This document shows positions 1 to 12,600 of a stretch of DNA of 64,000 nucleotides, in pieces. Source of the DNA: Piper betle (Eukaryota > Streptophyta > Magnoliopsida > Piperales > Piperaceae); assembly GCA_033002965.1 (NCBI GenBank), contig JAURVB010014456.1, forward strand, positions 1 to 64,000, written 5' to 3'. Within the stretch, counting starts at the first letter, position 1. Each line of letters begins with the position of its first letter. Both the position numbers and the translations under genes were made by a program. The notes under the pieces are model-generated. The model had not been told where the DNA came from. It ran no database searches and was given only the letters and a program-made list of their open reading frames with translations.

Positions 1-2234
1 CACGCGACCGACGTCGGCTCGGTACACGTTGATCCTGGAACTTGACTCAACTCGAAAAAAATAACGGTCGACCCGACCGGTTCTAAATATAAAACCCTAA
101 CTCGAATCGTGGGTTTTACACTCCCGGCTCGCCGCTCGAGGCCGGCCGGAGCCCCGATCCGGAGCACACCGCCGCTGCCGCCCATTTTCAACGCCGCCGC
201 CGACGGCCATCGCGGCCTCGGTTGCTCTGTTTGACACCGCCATCGGACCAAGCTCGTCGAGCTGGTGCCGATAGACCCCTGATTGCCCCGTCCCAAATCA
301 TCGCCGGAAAACCGTTGGAATCCGCCGGAAAACCGTCGAAACTCGCCGGAAAACCGCCGGAAGTGCCGGAAAATTGGATTCGTGGGAAATTCGCCGGATC
401 ATCCGCCGAACGCACCCGGTCCAATCTGATCGGACTTCGGACGCCGCTAGGTGCCGAATTTGAGTTTCGAGCCACGAAACGGAAACCCTAGCCGTCGCCG
501 ATTTTCGACGACGCGAGGTATAATTTATTTTAACTTAATTAATTGAAAGTATTGATTATTAGAATTTGCATGCTATGATTGATGAATTGTGCATTGTAAT
601 TACTTATATAAATGTGGATTTGATTTAGAATAAAATATGAAATTTGTGGAATTGTGTGGTGTTAAAAATAGAAGTTATGAAACTAATTAGGGTTATTAGG
701 TAATGATCATGATCTAATGCAAACTAGCCTAAGTAGACTTGCTAGAATTGATATAGGTTGATGTGTGTTGATTGATGCGTGATTGTGTTGATTGTGTGTG
801 CATGCTATAGGATGTGTGATTCATCATGCGGGCGTTAGTTTTTAGCTTGATTGTGTAGGTACGGTGTAGGAGCTCGCCGCCTAGGCGCGTGGACCCGTTT
901 GGAGCTTCTACCAGGTCCGTTTAGGACTCGTTCTCTGTTTTACGCTACTCTATTGAATATTTGATTTATCATGTGCAGGACGAGTTAAGTGGCGTTTTAT
1001 CGGATCCCACTTAACTCGGGCCATTTAGCCAACAGTTTTATTTCGGATTAATAACCCTCGAGGATGAGATCCCTCGAGTTTGTTTTCGAACTTCAGATCC
1101 AGCTCACGATGCCTTCGGGCCTATTGTATAAATCCCAACCCAGGCCTATATATATATAGTTTTCGTGTTTTCGGTGAGAGATGGAATGAGGGTTACTTGC
1201 GGCCACGTCTTCAGATAGGGCGTGTGCCCGGAAGAGCGGGCTCTGGAGCTGGGGAGAACCCACTTCGTTCCCGAAGGATCCGGACAACTCCACCTTTGAG
1301 TTCCTCAAACCCGGAGAAGTGTGGAGGTTTACGGGTACTGCAATGCAGCGCATGTCTAGACTTGTGGTTCAAAGGGTACTGAAGGCGACTGCCTGAGAGT
1401 GCTCGGCCTTTGTGCTCAAGGCCAGGAGTAATATGGAAGGTGCAGAGGGCGGTAAGGAATGAAATTTGATGCGAGAAGCGATAGAGAAATGGCCAAGGTA
1501 TGAGGATGAGAAAGATAGGGGACGCTGTCGACCCGAGGGCGACGGCCCGACGGCGACGGCTCCCGTATGTGCCCTGATGAGAGTTCTTGAGGAAGTATAT
1601 GGTTTTGATTCAACAGGAGAGTTTGCTCTCCTGTGCCAGATTGATATTAGTTATTTTCCGGGCCGGTAACACTCGTTACTGACGGTTTTTCTATATATAT
1701 GTAGGTGAGGAATGCGAGCGATGAAAGCTGTCGGGACTGCGGAGGAGCAGCACGGAACCGCGCACACATGTACCTGCCGCGTGTAATGTATAATGATGGT
1801 TGTTTAATGCTGTGTGGATGATTATTACAATGTTTTTGTCTTGATGAATTACTTGTTATGAAACGAACTGATAAATATGAATGAGTAGGGAGCCTTGGAG
1901 TTCAGACTCGGCTCGGGTAAAAATGAATGAGATAATGATTTAATGTCATGGTAGATTATTATGTGTTATCGTATTTTCATAAAATATTATATATTTTCTT
2001 TTGGTTTCTCATTTATTATTTTGTCTTGTTTTTCCTTGTACATCACAGCATGCATGTAGGACCGCGTTAGAACCCAATCGTTCTCATTCATGCATTTCAT
2101 ATTTGCATCTTCATCTTGAGACGCCGAGAGTAGATCCTGGTCGGCTTAACCGAATCTAGTAGATTAACGAACGGTTCGGTCGCCGGTGACATTTCCGGGT
2201 CGGTTCACGGGTGAGCCGAAACGGGGTGTTACAG
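1..2234. mobile_element. Non-coding LTR-type retroelement sequence (left end outside window)
   Basis: GC-rich then AT-rich sequence with no convincing protein. It ends abruptly at 2234 with GGGGTGTTACA, the typical TGTAACACC-type LTR terminus read in reverse, next to an unrelated G-rich block. A diverged relative lies at 39041-40690 in the opposite orientation. Shared landmarks are TGTAACACC, ATGTCACCGG about 40-50 bases in, a TGCATGAATGA stretch, and a block with TTAATATCAA(T/A)CTG followed by AGAGCAAACTCTC. A perfect 12-bp stem (981-992 with 1007-1018) lies inside. The Ty3-like assignment rests only on the end sequence. No PBS, polypurine tract or gag/pol is visible. Internal ORFs at 188-491 and 1080-1382 look like chance frames. 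Confidence 0.55.
981..1018. repeat. 12-bp inverted repeat inside the left retroelement
   Basis: CGAGTTAAGTGG (981-992) is followed 14 bases later by its exact reverse complement (1007-1018). It could form a hairpin in the element transcript. No function is known from the sequence. Confidence 0.6.
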
Positions 2235-2240
2235 CGGCGG

Positions 2241-2640
2241 TCGACGGGGGCAAAGGCAGCGGCTAGCCGGGGGCGGGGGCAGGCACAACGGCGGGGCAGG
2301 GGCGGCCTGCGTGGCGGGGGCGGGGCAGGGGCTGGGCGGGGGTCGGGGGCTGGGGGCGGGGCAGGGACTGGGGCAGGCCAGGGGGCTGGGGTGGCCGGTG
2401 GGGGCGGGGCAGGGAGGCCGATTGGGGCAAGCGCAGCGGCGGGGCAGGGTTAGGGGCGGCCCAGGGGTGGGGGTGGGGGCTGGGGCGGCCCAGGGGCTGG
2501 GCAGGGGCAGGGGTGTGGCAGGGCTGGGCGGGGGCAGGGGCCGCGGTGGGGCTGGGCAGGGGCAGCCGGCTGGACAGGGGCATGGGGCGGCTGCGGGCGG
2601 GGGCCGAGGGCGGCGGGCGGGGCGGTGACGGGAGGCTGAA
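2241..2640. repeat. G-rich low-complexity block
   Basis: About 400 bases on the + strand made almost only of GGGGC, GGGGGC and GGCAGGGGC-like units, with many runs of four or more G. It starts within ten bases of the retroelement end at 2234. Long ORFs on both strands (Gly/Ala/Arg-rich or Pro-rich) are a by-product of the composition. The runs fit G-quadruplex potential. A similar block lies at 47975-48345. Confidence 0.8.
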
Positions 2641-2669
2641 AGTGGGTGGGGGTTGGGTGATTGTTGATT

Positions 2670-2700
2670 GTGGACCGTTGGATTAGATCCAACGATCCAC
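2670..2700. repeat. 14-bp imperfect hairpin
   Basis: GTGGACCGTTGGAT (2670-2683) and ATCCAACGATCCAC (2687-2700) are inverted copies with one mismatch and a 3-base loop. Next to it, 2703-2760 carries further GCAGCGC/GCGCTGCC-type inverted motifs. It may be the end of an unrecognised element. Confidence 0.55.
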
Positions 2701-4071
2701 AATAGGCAGCGCGAATGTGCTGCCAAAATAGGGACAGCGCACTGTAGCGCTGCCCAATACATATCCACCGTAAAAAGACGTTCTTGAGACATGGTTTTAA
2801 GTATTGGGATGGGTGGACGCATGCCAAGTTATTATCGGTGTGTGTGGGCCATCTTGGTGGATAAAAGTCCTTCCTCCCGATTATGGTTAGGGATGCAAAA
2901 AAGTTACACCTACTTACAAGTATTCTATGTTTAATTCGATTTAGTTTGAACTCGTACTTGTTAATTTTGTGTTTGAAAAAATAATCAGCTCGAAATATAT
3001 AGCTCATTGAAAAATGAACAGAGCTTGAGTTAAAAGGAGTGTTCGACTCAGTTTGGCTCGAAATTCGAGTTCGATATGTTTAAACTAAACAAAATACTCG
3101 GCTTGAATCATCTCATTAAGATTATTAAGGTCACATTGAACTTATATAATGTTAGAAAGAAAATTTGATCTTATATAAGTTAAACATGAATATTCGTTCG
3201 ACTGGAGCTCGGATAGAAAATATAGTGAGTAGAACCCGAGCTAAACCCAAATATTATGAATTTTAGATAAGTTTGGCTCGACCCATAATACATCACAACT
3301 CGTTAAATACTCAAACAAATTCAAACATGCATGTTAAAAATCACGTCGAATTTAAAAACATCTATGTTTGGCTCGTCTCGGCTCGGCTTATTTACACCCT
3401 TAATTATGATAAAAATAATAAGTTTTTTACTAAAAAAATAATCTTTTGAAATTATCTTTACAATGTTCACAAAATTACCATCGGAATTATTTTTCACTAA
3501 AAGAAAAGAAAGAAAAAAAGCCCATAGAGGTTAACCATATGTCCTGCCCCAGGTAGATCTTGCTAGATCTTATTGGTGTGGTTCGATCCGGTTGGATCCG
3601 GCAAGAGCATCGCTGTGGGTCGGTAGACCTCCGCATTATCTTTTTTTTTTTTTAAAGTTTTATCATTATGATAAAATTACTTTGTTATAATAAAACATAA
3701 ATTCTCGCCATGGATAATATAAAAAAATTATTAATTTTTAATAAAAAGCTCTAAAAAGTTGTTCATGAGGTGCTATTTATTTAATCGACTCCATTTTTTA
3801 TATTTCAAAAAAATATATTAGCGCCTCATAAGAACGGACCCGTTGAAAACCAAGAGCTTCTGATTGGATCCCATCCGACGGCAAAAGCAGTTCCACTACA
3901 ACTCCAGTTTTTCGTTTCTACAGTTCCCATCTTCTTCATCCGAACCGAATCATCTTGATCCGAGCTTCGAACTTCCTGTATTTTTCTTCTTGTGTTCCAA
4001 ACTCCTTTGTCCCACAAAGTCTCAATCTTTTGCTTCTTAACTTCGCCGTCGACTCTCTTGGAAAGAAGAAC
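2701..4071. other. Intergenic, AT-rich, no gene seen
   Basis: 2900-3400 repeats GCTCGAATTCGAG-like words (CTCGAAAT, GAGTTCGAT, GGCTCGACC), as 40420-40690 does, so it is probably old transposon sequence. 3826-4071 should be the 5' leader of the following malate dehydrogenase locus. No clear TATA box was assigned. Confidence 0.5.
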
Positions 4072-6851
4072 ATGCTGGAGAAATTGGATGCCAGCCTACG
4101 TATTGCCAGGATCGCTGCTCATCTTCATCCACCCAATACCCAGGTTCGGATTCTTCCTTTTATATGATCATCATCATCCGTCACCAGTTCTCACTATCTG
4201 CATGTTTGTAGTTAGGTAGATTACTCTTATATTGTCTGTTTATCCTGATTCTGTGTCGTTGGGGTTTCTCGTTTCAGTGTAAATTCGCCGTATGATTGAA
4301 TCCTGTATTTTGTATTTGTTTCTGCCTGTAGGGTACCTTTTAATCCATTGGTTGTAATAGGTGCTCATTGATTTTTTTATGCCTTATTGCATGTAATGCT
4401 TGATATCTTTTAATTGTTAATACCTTCTGTTTGGCTAGTCTAATACCACATATTTGATATTTGTCTCTCTTCTTGCTGCCATCCTCATAACGTTTGTGAT
4501 AGTTGCATCTACGTCCATGTTTATTTGCTCTCTTAGCCGTCCGTTTTTTTGTCAGAATTATTTGTTTAGAAACCATTCTAATTTTCCCTTAATCTTCACT
4601 TGCAAAAGATGGAGGAAAGTTGTGGTCTGCGGCCTGCTGCTTGTCGATGGGGCTCCTGGATTCAAGGTCGCAATCTTGGGTGCTTCTGGGGGCATCGGTC
4701 AGCCTCTTTCCTTGCTAATGAAGATGAATCCCCTCGTTTCGGTTCTCCATCTTTATGATGTTGTCAGCACGCCTGGAGTAACGGCAGATATTAGTCATAT
4801 GGATACTGGTGCTGTGGTAATTTAGTTTTTGGTTCTTCTCCGTGCTGTGTGTGATTGCATAGCCTCGTCTCAATATTAAGTCCATGGTAATTCAAATCAT
4901 AGTGTGTCATTTGTATTATTCTGGTTGTTTTTCGTGGATTTTTGGGGCAACCAGAATTGGAGAGAGCCTTGACTGGAATGGAGCTAGTCATAATTCCTTC
5001 TGGGATTCCAAGGAAGCCTGGGATGACAAGAGATGACTTGTTCAATATCAATGCTGGAATAGTCTGCCACTTATGTCAAGGAATTGCTAAATTATGTCCC
5101 AATGCCATTGTGAATGTAATTTCAAACCCTGTGAATTCCACTGTTCCAATTGCAGCGGAGGTTTTCAAGAAAGCTGGCACTTATGATCCAAGGCGTGTTC
5201 TTGGTGTTACTATGTTAGACATAGTGAGAGCCAACACCTTTGTGGTATGTTACCATTGCTTGAGTTATTTTGTTAATATTATTAATTCTTTTAACCAAAG
5301 CTAAATATTAGAAATAGGTAAACATATGTTAACAGTTTACTCTCATCTTCATAATCTTAGTAGTTAAAGATTTGAATTTTCATGATACTCACGAGGCCTA
5401 CATTTTTACAGGCTGAACTTTTGTGTATTGATCCTAAAGATGTTGATGTTCCAGTGGTTGGTGGCCATGCAGGGGTTACAATATTACCCCTTCTTTCACA
5501 GGTCAGAAGCCTGGCATTTATTTATTTCTTTTTTTCCTTAGTGGTCTTATGTAGCGAACATATCATGCAGGTGAAACCTCCTTGCTCTTTCTCACCCGAG
5601 GAAATATACTATCTCACAAATCGAATACAAAAGGAGGAACAGAAGTTGTTGAGGTTTGCAGTTTTATAAATTATTACAGCAAAACCCTTGAGCAAATATT
5701 GTTTCATTCTTTAAATGAAACCCAAACCTATAAAATGATACTCGGCTTGAAACAAAGTGGGAGAAAGATCTGCTCATATTCTTTAGTTTGCATGATAACA
5801 ACCTCTCTGTTTGTTGAAGTGCTGAATAGATTAATTTTTATTGCATACAGGCCAAGGCTGGGGCAGGATCAGCAACGCTGTCGATGTTAGGCTCCGATAT
5901 CAATTAACGATTTGAAGTCAATTTCTAGTAACACGAGGTGCTCTTGAAAAATTTGCAGGCATATGCTGCTGTAAAATTTGCTGATGCATGTTCGCGAGGT
6001 CTACAGGGAGACTGCAAGAATTGTGCAATGTGCATTTGTAGCTTCTCAGGTACTAATGTAGTTTCTTCAATACATTACAAACAGCAAATTCTCCCTTTCC
6101 TTTCCATACTAGTTTGGGATTTAACTCAGGCCCTGCCATAAAGGTAGGATAGCCCTACCGCTGGCTAAGCTATAAAGTAGTTGTGCTATACTAAAGTAGT
6201 TTTTATATTAACTCTTTGAAATAAGATGTATATTATTCTCATGTAAAATTGTTTGGATTCTTAATTATTTCTCAATGCAGTTGACAGAACTTCCTGTCTT
6301 TGCATCCAAAGTTAGGCTGGGAAGTAGTGGAGTAGAAGAGATATATTCTCTAGGACCACTAAATGAATTTGAAAGGTAAGAAATAGTATGTGTTTCCAAA
6401 TTTTCCAAATAATTAGTGTATGATACTTTGATATCTGCTTCTGTTTTTGTCATCGGCATTCATAGATTAAAATGGAAGTTCCAGGAAAAGGAAGTAAGAA
6501 AGTTGATCCCATTAGTAAGGTCGTCCTAATGAATTTGAAAGGTTATAAATAGTATATTCGTTTTTAAGTAATCAACAAATAGAGTACGATACTTTGATAT
6601 GTGCATGTTACCATCAATTTTAGATTAATATATGAAAGTTCTAGGGAAAGAAAATAAAAAAAGTCAGGTCCCATAAGTAATGTTATCCTCTAAAATACCA
6701 GAAAACAATGCTGGTGAACAAAATGCATATTTCTTCAGACACTTCATCAGGATATTTCTTTGATAGGGCTGGATTGGAGAAGGCTAAGAAAGAGTTAGCT
6801 GGTAGCATCGAGAAAGGTGTTTCTTTTCGTCAGAAAATAGTGAGAAACTGA
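4072..6851 (+). pseudogene. PMDH: Glyoxysomal (peroxisomal) NAD malate dehydrogenase, frame-broken copy
   Basis: Nine exons match glyoxysomal MDH end to end: 4072-4143, 4609-4816, 4933-5244, 5412-5501, 5571-5653, 5851-5886, 5959-6049, 6281-6375, 6767-6851, about 356 residues in total, the normal family length. In peroxisomes the enzyme interconverts malate and oxaloacetate with NAD. Exon 1 encodes a PTS2 signal, RIARIAAHL. Exon 2 has the Rossmann motif GASGGIGQP. Exon 4 has [16 protein letters not shown], which includes the catalytic His. Breaks seen: +1 base in exon 2 (about 4640-4652), -1 in exon 5 (about 5630-5634), +1 in exon 7 (about 6010-6016), no AG at the exon 3 acceptor (about 4932), and TT where the exon 6 donor GT should be (5887). 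Introns are retained, so this is not a retrocopy. Residues are otherwise well conserved, so a recent loss or assembly errors in a live gene are both possible. Confidence 0.75.
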
Positions 6852-7412
6852 TCATGGATGAGGAGTTGAAGACTTCAATATGTGGAATTAGTTCATTGTA
6901 TACTGAACTGAAAAAACTCAGCCGTAATTATTTTTCTTTTATCGAACTTGTAGATTCATACTGATCGTACATCTACCGTCTACGTGATGGTCCCAAATTG
7001 CTTAAACCGAGTATGATGAAATTTTTTGTCAAAGGATTGTCAATAAAAAGTCCAAATTTGAGCATGCTTGCTGACCATGAAATATACCTCTATATGGCTT
7101 CGCCTGGCTAGCTCTGTAACTTGAAGCACTTTCAGTTTTCTTGATGGATCCAATCAAGAAAAGACTAAAAAAATTTGATACAACACAAATATCAGCCTTC
7201 AATTCGTGAATGTTTCCCCAGTAATCACAGTTGTATAAATATTTCGTATTCTGCCTTGGCTTCTAATTCAATCTCGAATTTTTCCATTCAGATGAATACA
7301 TAAAGCTCATTGCAAGAACAAAAAACATAAACAAAAAAAAGATAAACAATTTGTACATATGCATGGGTTGAACTGGACCCAAAAACCCATCAACCATCAA
7401 AACTCACAGGCT
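6852..7412. other. Convergent intergenic spacer
   Basis: AT-rich spacer between the MDH locus (+) and the TIN1-type gene (-). It must hold both 3' ends. No repeat or coding signal stands out. Confidence 0.5.
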
Positions 7413-9444
7413 TCAAAGACTCATATAGTCCGGCAGGGTATGCACGATGGGCATGGAGGTCATGGTTATGTTCCCTGTCAAAACATAAGGAGCAACCGTC
7501 TCCTCCACCTGAAGTGGGTCTGGAACTTGCAACACCTTCTCAGCCACAACTCTATCACCTTCCACCTTACCCAAGACCTCAAAAAACATCCGAATAGTCT
7601 CTGGCTTTGTCCTCCACTCTGGGAAGTTAGACCAATCCATCTCCCCTTCCTTGATCTTCCTCTCCACTCTGAAGCCCATCTTGATCGATGTCTGCGCAGA
7701 AACATCCGCTTTTACCAGACGGAACGAGCCTGCTTTCTTGGCCTTATCACCAAGAACAGAATATAGCAAACTCTCAAATCCTTGTAAGTTGGAATTTGAG
7801 GCATCGAGAGAAGGAATTGGCCAGAGTGGCGAGAAGCGGCTCGAGGTCAAAATGGTGTGTCCATAAACATCTTCCCACAGGAACCAAAGGAGTAGTGGAC
7901 TTTGCTTTGGAGAGTTCAACGAGACCAGGGCCAAGACGCTTGAGCTTAAGCTTGGATGGAGAAGCCGACGAAGGAGAGGTAAGGGAAGTAGGACCAACAA
8001 TTCTCAAGGAGAGAAGTGGCTTCTTTTCAGATATGGAAGTGAGGCGCAGGTGGTCTGCAAGAGTGAGAAGCCCGGAAGCAAGTCTACGATCGGAGGTTCT
8101 GTTAATAGGGAGAGGAAGGTCTAGTGGGTGGCGTAGGCTAACCGATCGAGCTCCTGTAACAGTCACCACAGCGCCCTCTGCAAGCATTACCTTCTTAACT
8201 ATGCCAGCATCCACATCATGCTGCAATTTGGAACAAATTTGTCATCAGAATGCCAACAAATTATAAGACGAAGTATTTCACTTCTGTCGATGCACTTGAC
8301 ACATCTAACATGTTTTGAACCTGGGAAGGCAAGGTATGGGGTAAAAAAAATTACACCACTACATCATCAGAGCAATGCCAACCACATTCTCATGTAGACA
8401 AATGCCCAAACACTACTCCCATTCTCTAAACAATGTAAGCTATAACTTTCATGCCTCATATAGGTTAATTTCATACATGCCAAAATTAGTATCCATCTGT
8501 TCATAGGATTACAAATATCATTTACTTATCCCTTTAAATGCCTCATCCAATAAAAGATTGATCCAAATATATCAAATGCTATAGATGGTTGTCAAACAAC
8601 AGATCACAAATTGTAATTTGCAGAAAATATTACCGGTAGTGATACTCTCATATCATCTCCATCTTGAATCCATAGCTCCATCGGCCCTGCAAGCTGGAAA
8701 GGTGCCAACACCGGCAAGGCTCGCCCGCCAGAGGTGCCGGCCTTGACCAAACTAGTCTCCACCGCCGCCGGCAGCTCCGTCCTAAAGATGGGCAAGTCGA
8801 CATACTCCCACCGACTCACATCGTCCAGAAGCTTGATCGGATACATCTTCTTCCCCACCTCAACGTCGAATTCGAACGCCAAAGAGTGCCCGACCTGCGC
8901 GTCCCGGAGGTCGAACCCCGATACCTTCAAATCATCGGATTGAAGCCCCAATCCCTTCACGATCGCATCCATGAGATCCTATAAAGGAACCACACAAAGA
9001 ATACCCACAATCAATCAAAAGAGTTCGAGTTCAATGCGAATCCACGCCATTGATAACAAGATTCAACCTTATTGAAATCCATCCACAAAAAAAAGATAGA
9101 TACAATCAATCTCAACTTCAAAAATAACAAAGCCAAACACAAAATCCACGCAAAGTTTCACATTTTTCAACAATCCCAAGCCAAAAACAACAATAAAAAT
9201 TGGACCATATCAAATAAGAGAAAATTAATATAAAAGAACCAATGCCCAATCGAAGAAACAAACGAACTTATCAACACACATTATAAACAACAGAAAAAAA
9301 AAGACGCACGAAAAAACAAAAACTTACCGAGATCACCCTCGGCGGCGGAGGATTAAACGCATCCGGGGAGGGCATGGACAACGCTATGCTCATGACGGAG
9401 AGGATAACGACGAAGGAAGCGAAGATTTTTGGCGGGAGCGCCAT
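7413..9444 (-). CDS. TIN1: TIN1-type (tunicamycin-induced) ER-stress protein
   Basis: Three exons: 9328-9444, 8634-8978, 7413-8220, giving about 422 residues against about 424 for the Arabidopsis protein as I recall it. The start at 9444 opens with a hydrophobic signal peptide (MALPPKIFASFVVILSVMSI). An in-frame Met at 9579 would put a long leader ahead of it, so it was rejected. Conserved blocks include MDAIVKGLGLQSDDLKVSG, FQLAGPMELWIQD, LLSLRIVGPTSLTSP, FPEWRTKPET and VAPYVLTGN. TIN1 is a plant-specific ER protein induced by the unfolded protein response. Its biochemical role is not established, though a link to pollen surface formation has been reported. The promoter carries an exact ERSE and a UPRE. 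Oddity: exon 3 is 808 nt and needs one base less near 7874-7876 (GGG run on the coding strand) to stay in frame. Family identity comes from recalled sequence patterns, not a search. Confidence 0.8.
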
Positions 9445-9518
9445 GGGCGATCGCCGGCGACGAGGAAGGAAGAAAAGAGGAGACGGACAAATAGCCCCAA
9501 CGAGTGATATCGGGTGGT

Positions 9519-9526
9519 CCTTATAA
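9519..9526 (-). promoter_or_regulatory. TATA-like box of the TIN1-type gene
   Basis: TTATAAGG on the minus strand, about 75 bases upstream of the chosen ATG, a plausible core promoter position. Confidence 0.45.
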
Positions 9527-9545
9527 GACGTGTGGGGCAATGTGA

Positions 9546-9553
9546 TGACGTGG
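9546..9553 (+). promoter_or_regulatory. UPRE-type element TGACGTGG
   Basis: TGACGTGG (CCACGTCA on the gene strand) matches the unfolded-protein-response bZIP site. It lies about 100 bases upstream of the TIN1-type start codon. Confidence 0.6.
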
Positions 9554-9597
9554 AAATACGTTGCCCAATAGGAGCGCATAATTTGATTCGGTGATGG

Positions 9598-9616
9598 CGT
9601 GGAGAGATTTAATTGG
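9598..9616 (-). promoter_or_regulatory. ER stress response element (ERSE)
   Basis: Read on the minus strand, CCAAT, nine bases, then CCACG: an exact match to the ERSE consensus CCAAT-N9-CCACG. It sits about 155 bases upstream of the TIN1-type ATG. In plants NF-Y and bZIP28/bZIP60 act on this element. Confidence 0.7.
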
Positions 9617-9649
9617 TTTATATAACGTAGAGGCTGTCGATGGTGACCA

Positions 9650-12600
9650 TCGATAAAGGCGTGGGCCTTAGTCAGGAGGTATTTGAAGGATCGGGCTGGG
9701 CTTTTCCTTTCTATATGTATATATGGGCTTTACTCATTTATAATAGCCAATTTTAGATAAAATAAATATTCAAAATGAAGAAGAAGACATAAGCGTTACA
9801 TGAGAAAAATAATCGATATTTGGCTGTTAAGGACTACAAATTGCAACCATCCTCTAAGGGGTGGTATTAGCCCCTAAAAATAAAATAGAACTAGTCAAAT
9901 ACTCACGTGAATTTCGGATTATATTTAACATTTATTAATAAAAAATATTTATTCTTAGAAGAAAATATATATATAAATATTAAAAGTAATTTTAATTCAT
10001 AGTAAAAATAAGGAATAATCGTAATTAATTAAGCATTTATAAGTTAAAGTTTTTAATTTGAGTAATAATTTAATAATGAAATAAAATTTATTACTTTTTA
10101 ACATTTTAAGTTAGATATAATTATACTCTTTATTTTTTAATAATAAATAAATAAATAAATAATTTAAATTATGTTAAAATTTACCTTTTAAAAAATTATT
10201 AATTGAGTAGAATTATACCGAACAAGTATAAATATGAACATGTTTACCCATATAAGGTCTAATTAACCCATATCCATATCCTTCCTACACTCAGGTCAAT
10301 TTTAGAATAGGTCATGGAGAAGAGATAAGAGAAAAGAGAGGATAGGATGAGAAGAGAGGGGTGAAGATTTCAAGTCATCAAATATTGAACCAACCATGGG
10401 GGAAAAAAAGATTTCGCTTTTCTAAATACTTCGTGACAAATCTTCGAAAGGAGGGGCTCGTACGTTTAAAAAAAAGTTCATTCATGTGAAGTATAAAAGA
10501 AAAGACAGAAGGAAAGAAGTAAAAAAAGGTCGCTGAGAAGAGAAGCCGGAGGGAGGAGCCCCTCGCCGGAGACGTTGCTCTGGTGACCCTTGCCAACACC
10601 CAATTGAAGTCCCCCACCATGAAGTGTTGGTGCATTGCAGGAAAGAGCTGTTGTGGGAGTCTTGCTGCCTTGGAGATTTGTTACACTCTACCTGCGTAGT
10701 TGCCTCGCTAGAGATCCATCTCTAGGGACCCCCAAGACCAGTGACAAGAGCTTAGAGAGCCCCCAACACAACACAGGCAATAGCAACTGCCAGAGAAGCC
10801 CGTTGTGGCCAGAAAACTTCAAAAAGTTGTTGGGTGGAATTGTGAAGAGCTATCAAGCAGCTCTCTTTACGGCCTCTGTCCGATCGACCCAAGCCATCAC
10901 AGACAACACCACAACCTCCACTAAGTTCCCCTCACAACTTGGAATAAAACCCATTCTAGAGCCACTATCAGAGAAGACCTCTATCGCCGAAAAAACCTTG
11001 AGAAGCGGCACGCTAGAAAAGCCACCAGTCACCGAAAAATTGCCCAAAAGAGGCTCGTCGTAAAGATGCAACAACAACACGTAGTCATCTTTCCAGCCTC
11101 CGTCCGACTAACTGGAGCCACCATAGGACAAGCCCCACTTCTAATCGATAGCCTTTGTCTTTGGGTACAAACCCAAATCAAATACACCGTATTAAGTCGC
11201 CACCTTCACCTAAAAACGGCAACAAAGCTCAGCCAAAACCAGTTTTGTCAAAACTTTCCACTCGTCAGACCTCCAAGTGTCTCACCCATCGGAGATCTAC
11301 CGATCTGGGTGATCTCTATCAGCCACAGTAGTTGGGAAAGCCATGGCAAGAGCCACCAAATCCGCTATTGCACTGCCACCGCAATCGAATCCATCGGACC
11401 CGTTTAGTGGACAAAGTCCACTTGTTCTGCCTAGACCCGTGACCGCTTTTCATTGCTTGTAAATCGTGACCATGAACTAATTGCCTGTTCATAACCCATC
11501 TGCTACCCATCCTGGCTACTGGCACACAACATGCCATTGACCACCTGGTGCACCCAACCTTAGTTGAGCACTTGCGTACACAACCATCTGGTATCGTGTG
11601 CCACGTACAGCTTGGCACAGCCGAATAAAAATTTGAGCCTATGCACGCCACCCAGCCCAGTCTAAGATTTATTATGCTATAAACCAACCCGAAGTAGTCA
11701 TGTTCATCCTTTTATTGCTCCAAAAATAATTTATAGGCCTTCTAAACCTCGAATAGAGGCAAAACTTGCTATCGGACGGTCCATACACAATAGTGAGGTT
11801 ATTTTAAAGATTTGAAAATTAAAAAGGGACGAATTAAGGCATTGAAGTCAAAATTATCAAAAGGCAGCACAATTCAATATTTTGTGTGAAGTGTACAATC
11901 AAAGAAGAAATAGTAGATTGTGAATAATAATCTCACCATGGACCGATTTAGGGATTTGCCACCCTAACAAACGATATAAAAATAGTGGGTGTCTATTCCT
12001 CTGTTCTGCATTTTATTTTTTGCTGGCATGATTTCTTTTTACGGCAAGGATTCCTTTGGTCTCACTTATCCACTCATTTAACCCGAAGCGAAGACTGAAT
12101 CGCAAATGCGACAATCACGCGATTGAACATATACCAAATAATTTTTTAATAATAAATAATATTAATAAAATATAAAATTAAATAAATATTAATAAGCCAA
12201 TATAATTATTGTAGATCAGAATCAACCACGACATAAAAAATACTCTTCTCATGATATGCTGGGTGCACTATTTTTTAGAACCACCTAAGGATATTTTTAT
12301 AATTTAGAGATAATAGGTAGTTATAAAACGGGGGTACTTAGTATATTTTAAACTCCTGAACAGAGAATATTTCTTTTTCCAAAATGAGGATAAATACTGG
12401 AACAAGAGATATTTATCGGGTTGAGGCACCTCATTGAGTAAAGGGTTGAACCGCGGTTGACCAAAATGTAAATTTCAAATCGCATGAGTAATTATACGTA
12501 AAGGTTCATTTACGGAAGACTCAAAATTTCCTTGCCAACCGAGATGAAACAGATTTTTTGAAGATTATTGCTAATTGTCCAAAGTAAGAATAAAAAATAT

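Noticed and set aside
2229..2822. Long Pro-rich ORFs on the minus strand and Gly/Arg-rich ORFs on the plus strand
   Set aside because: They exist only because the block is almost pure G/C. There is no domain, start context or splice partner.
9271..9579. Upstream in-frame Met at 9579 for the TIN1-type protein
   Set aside because: It would place a charged leader before a clear signal peptide and overlap the UPRE and TATA-like box. The inner ATG at 9444 fits the family.
10635..11063. 142-codon open frame
   Set aside because: No recognisable domain, no conserved-looking exon structure, and surrounded by equally meaningless frames on both strands. More likely repeat sequence.
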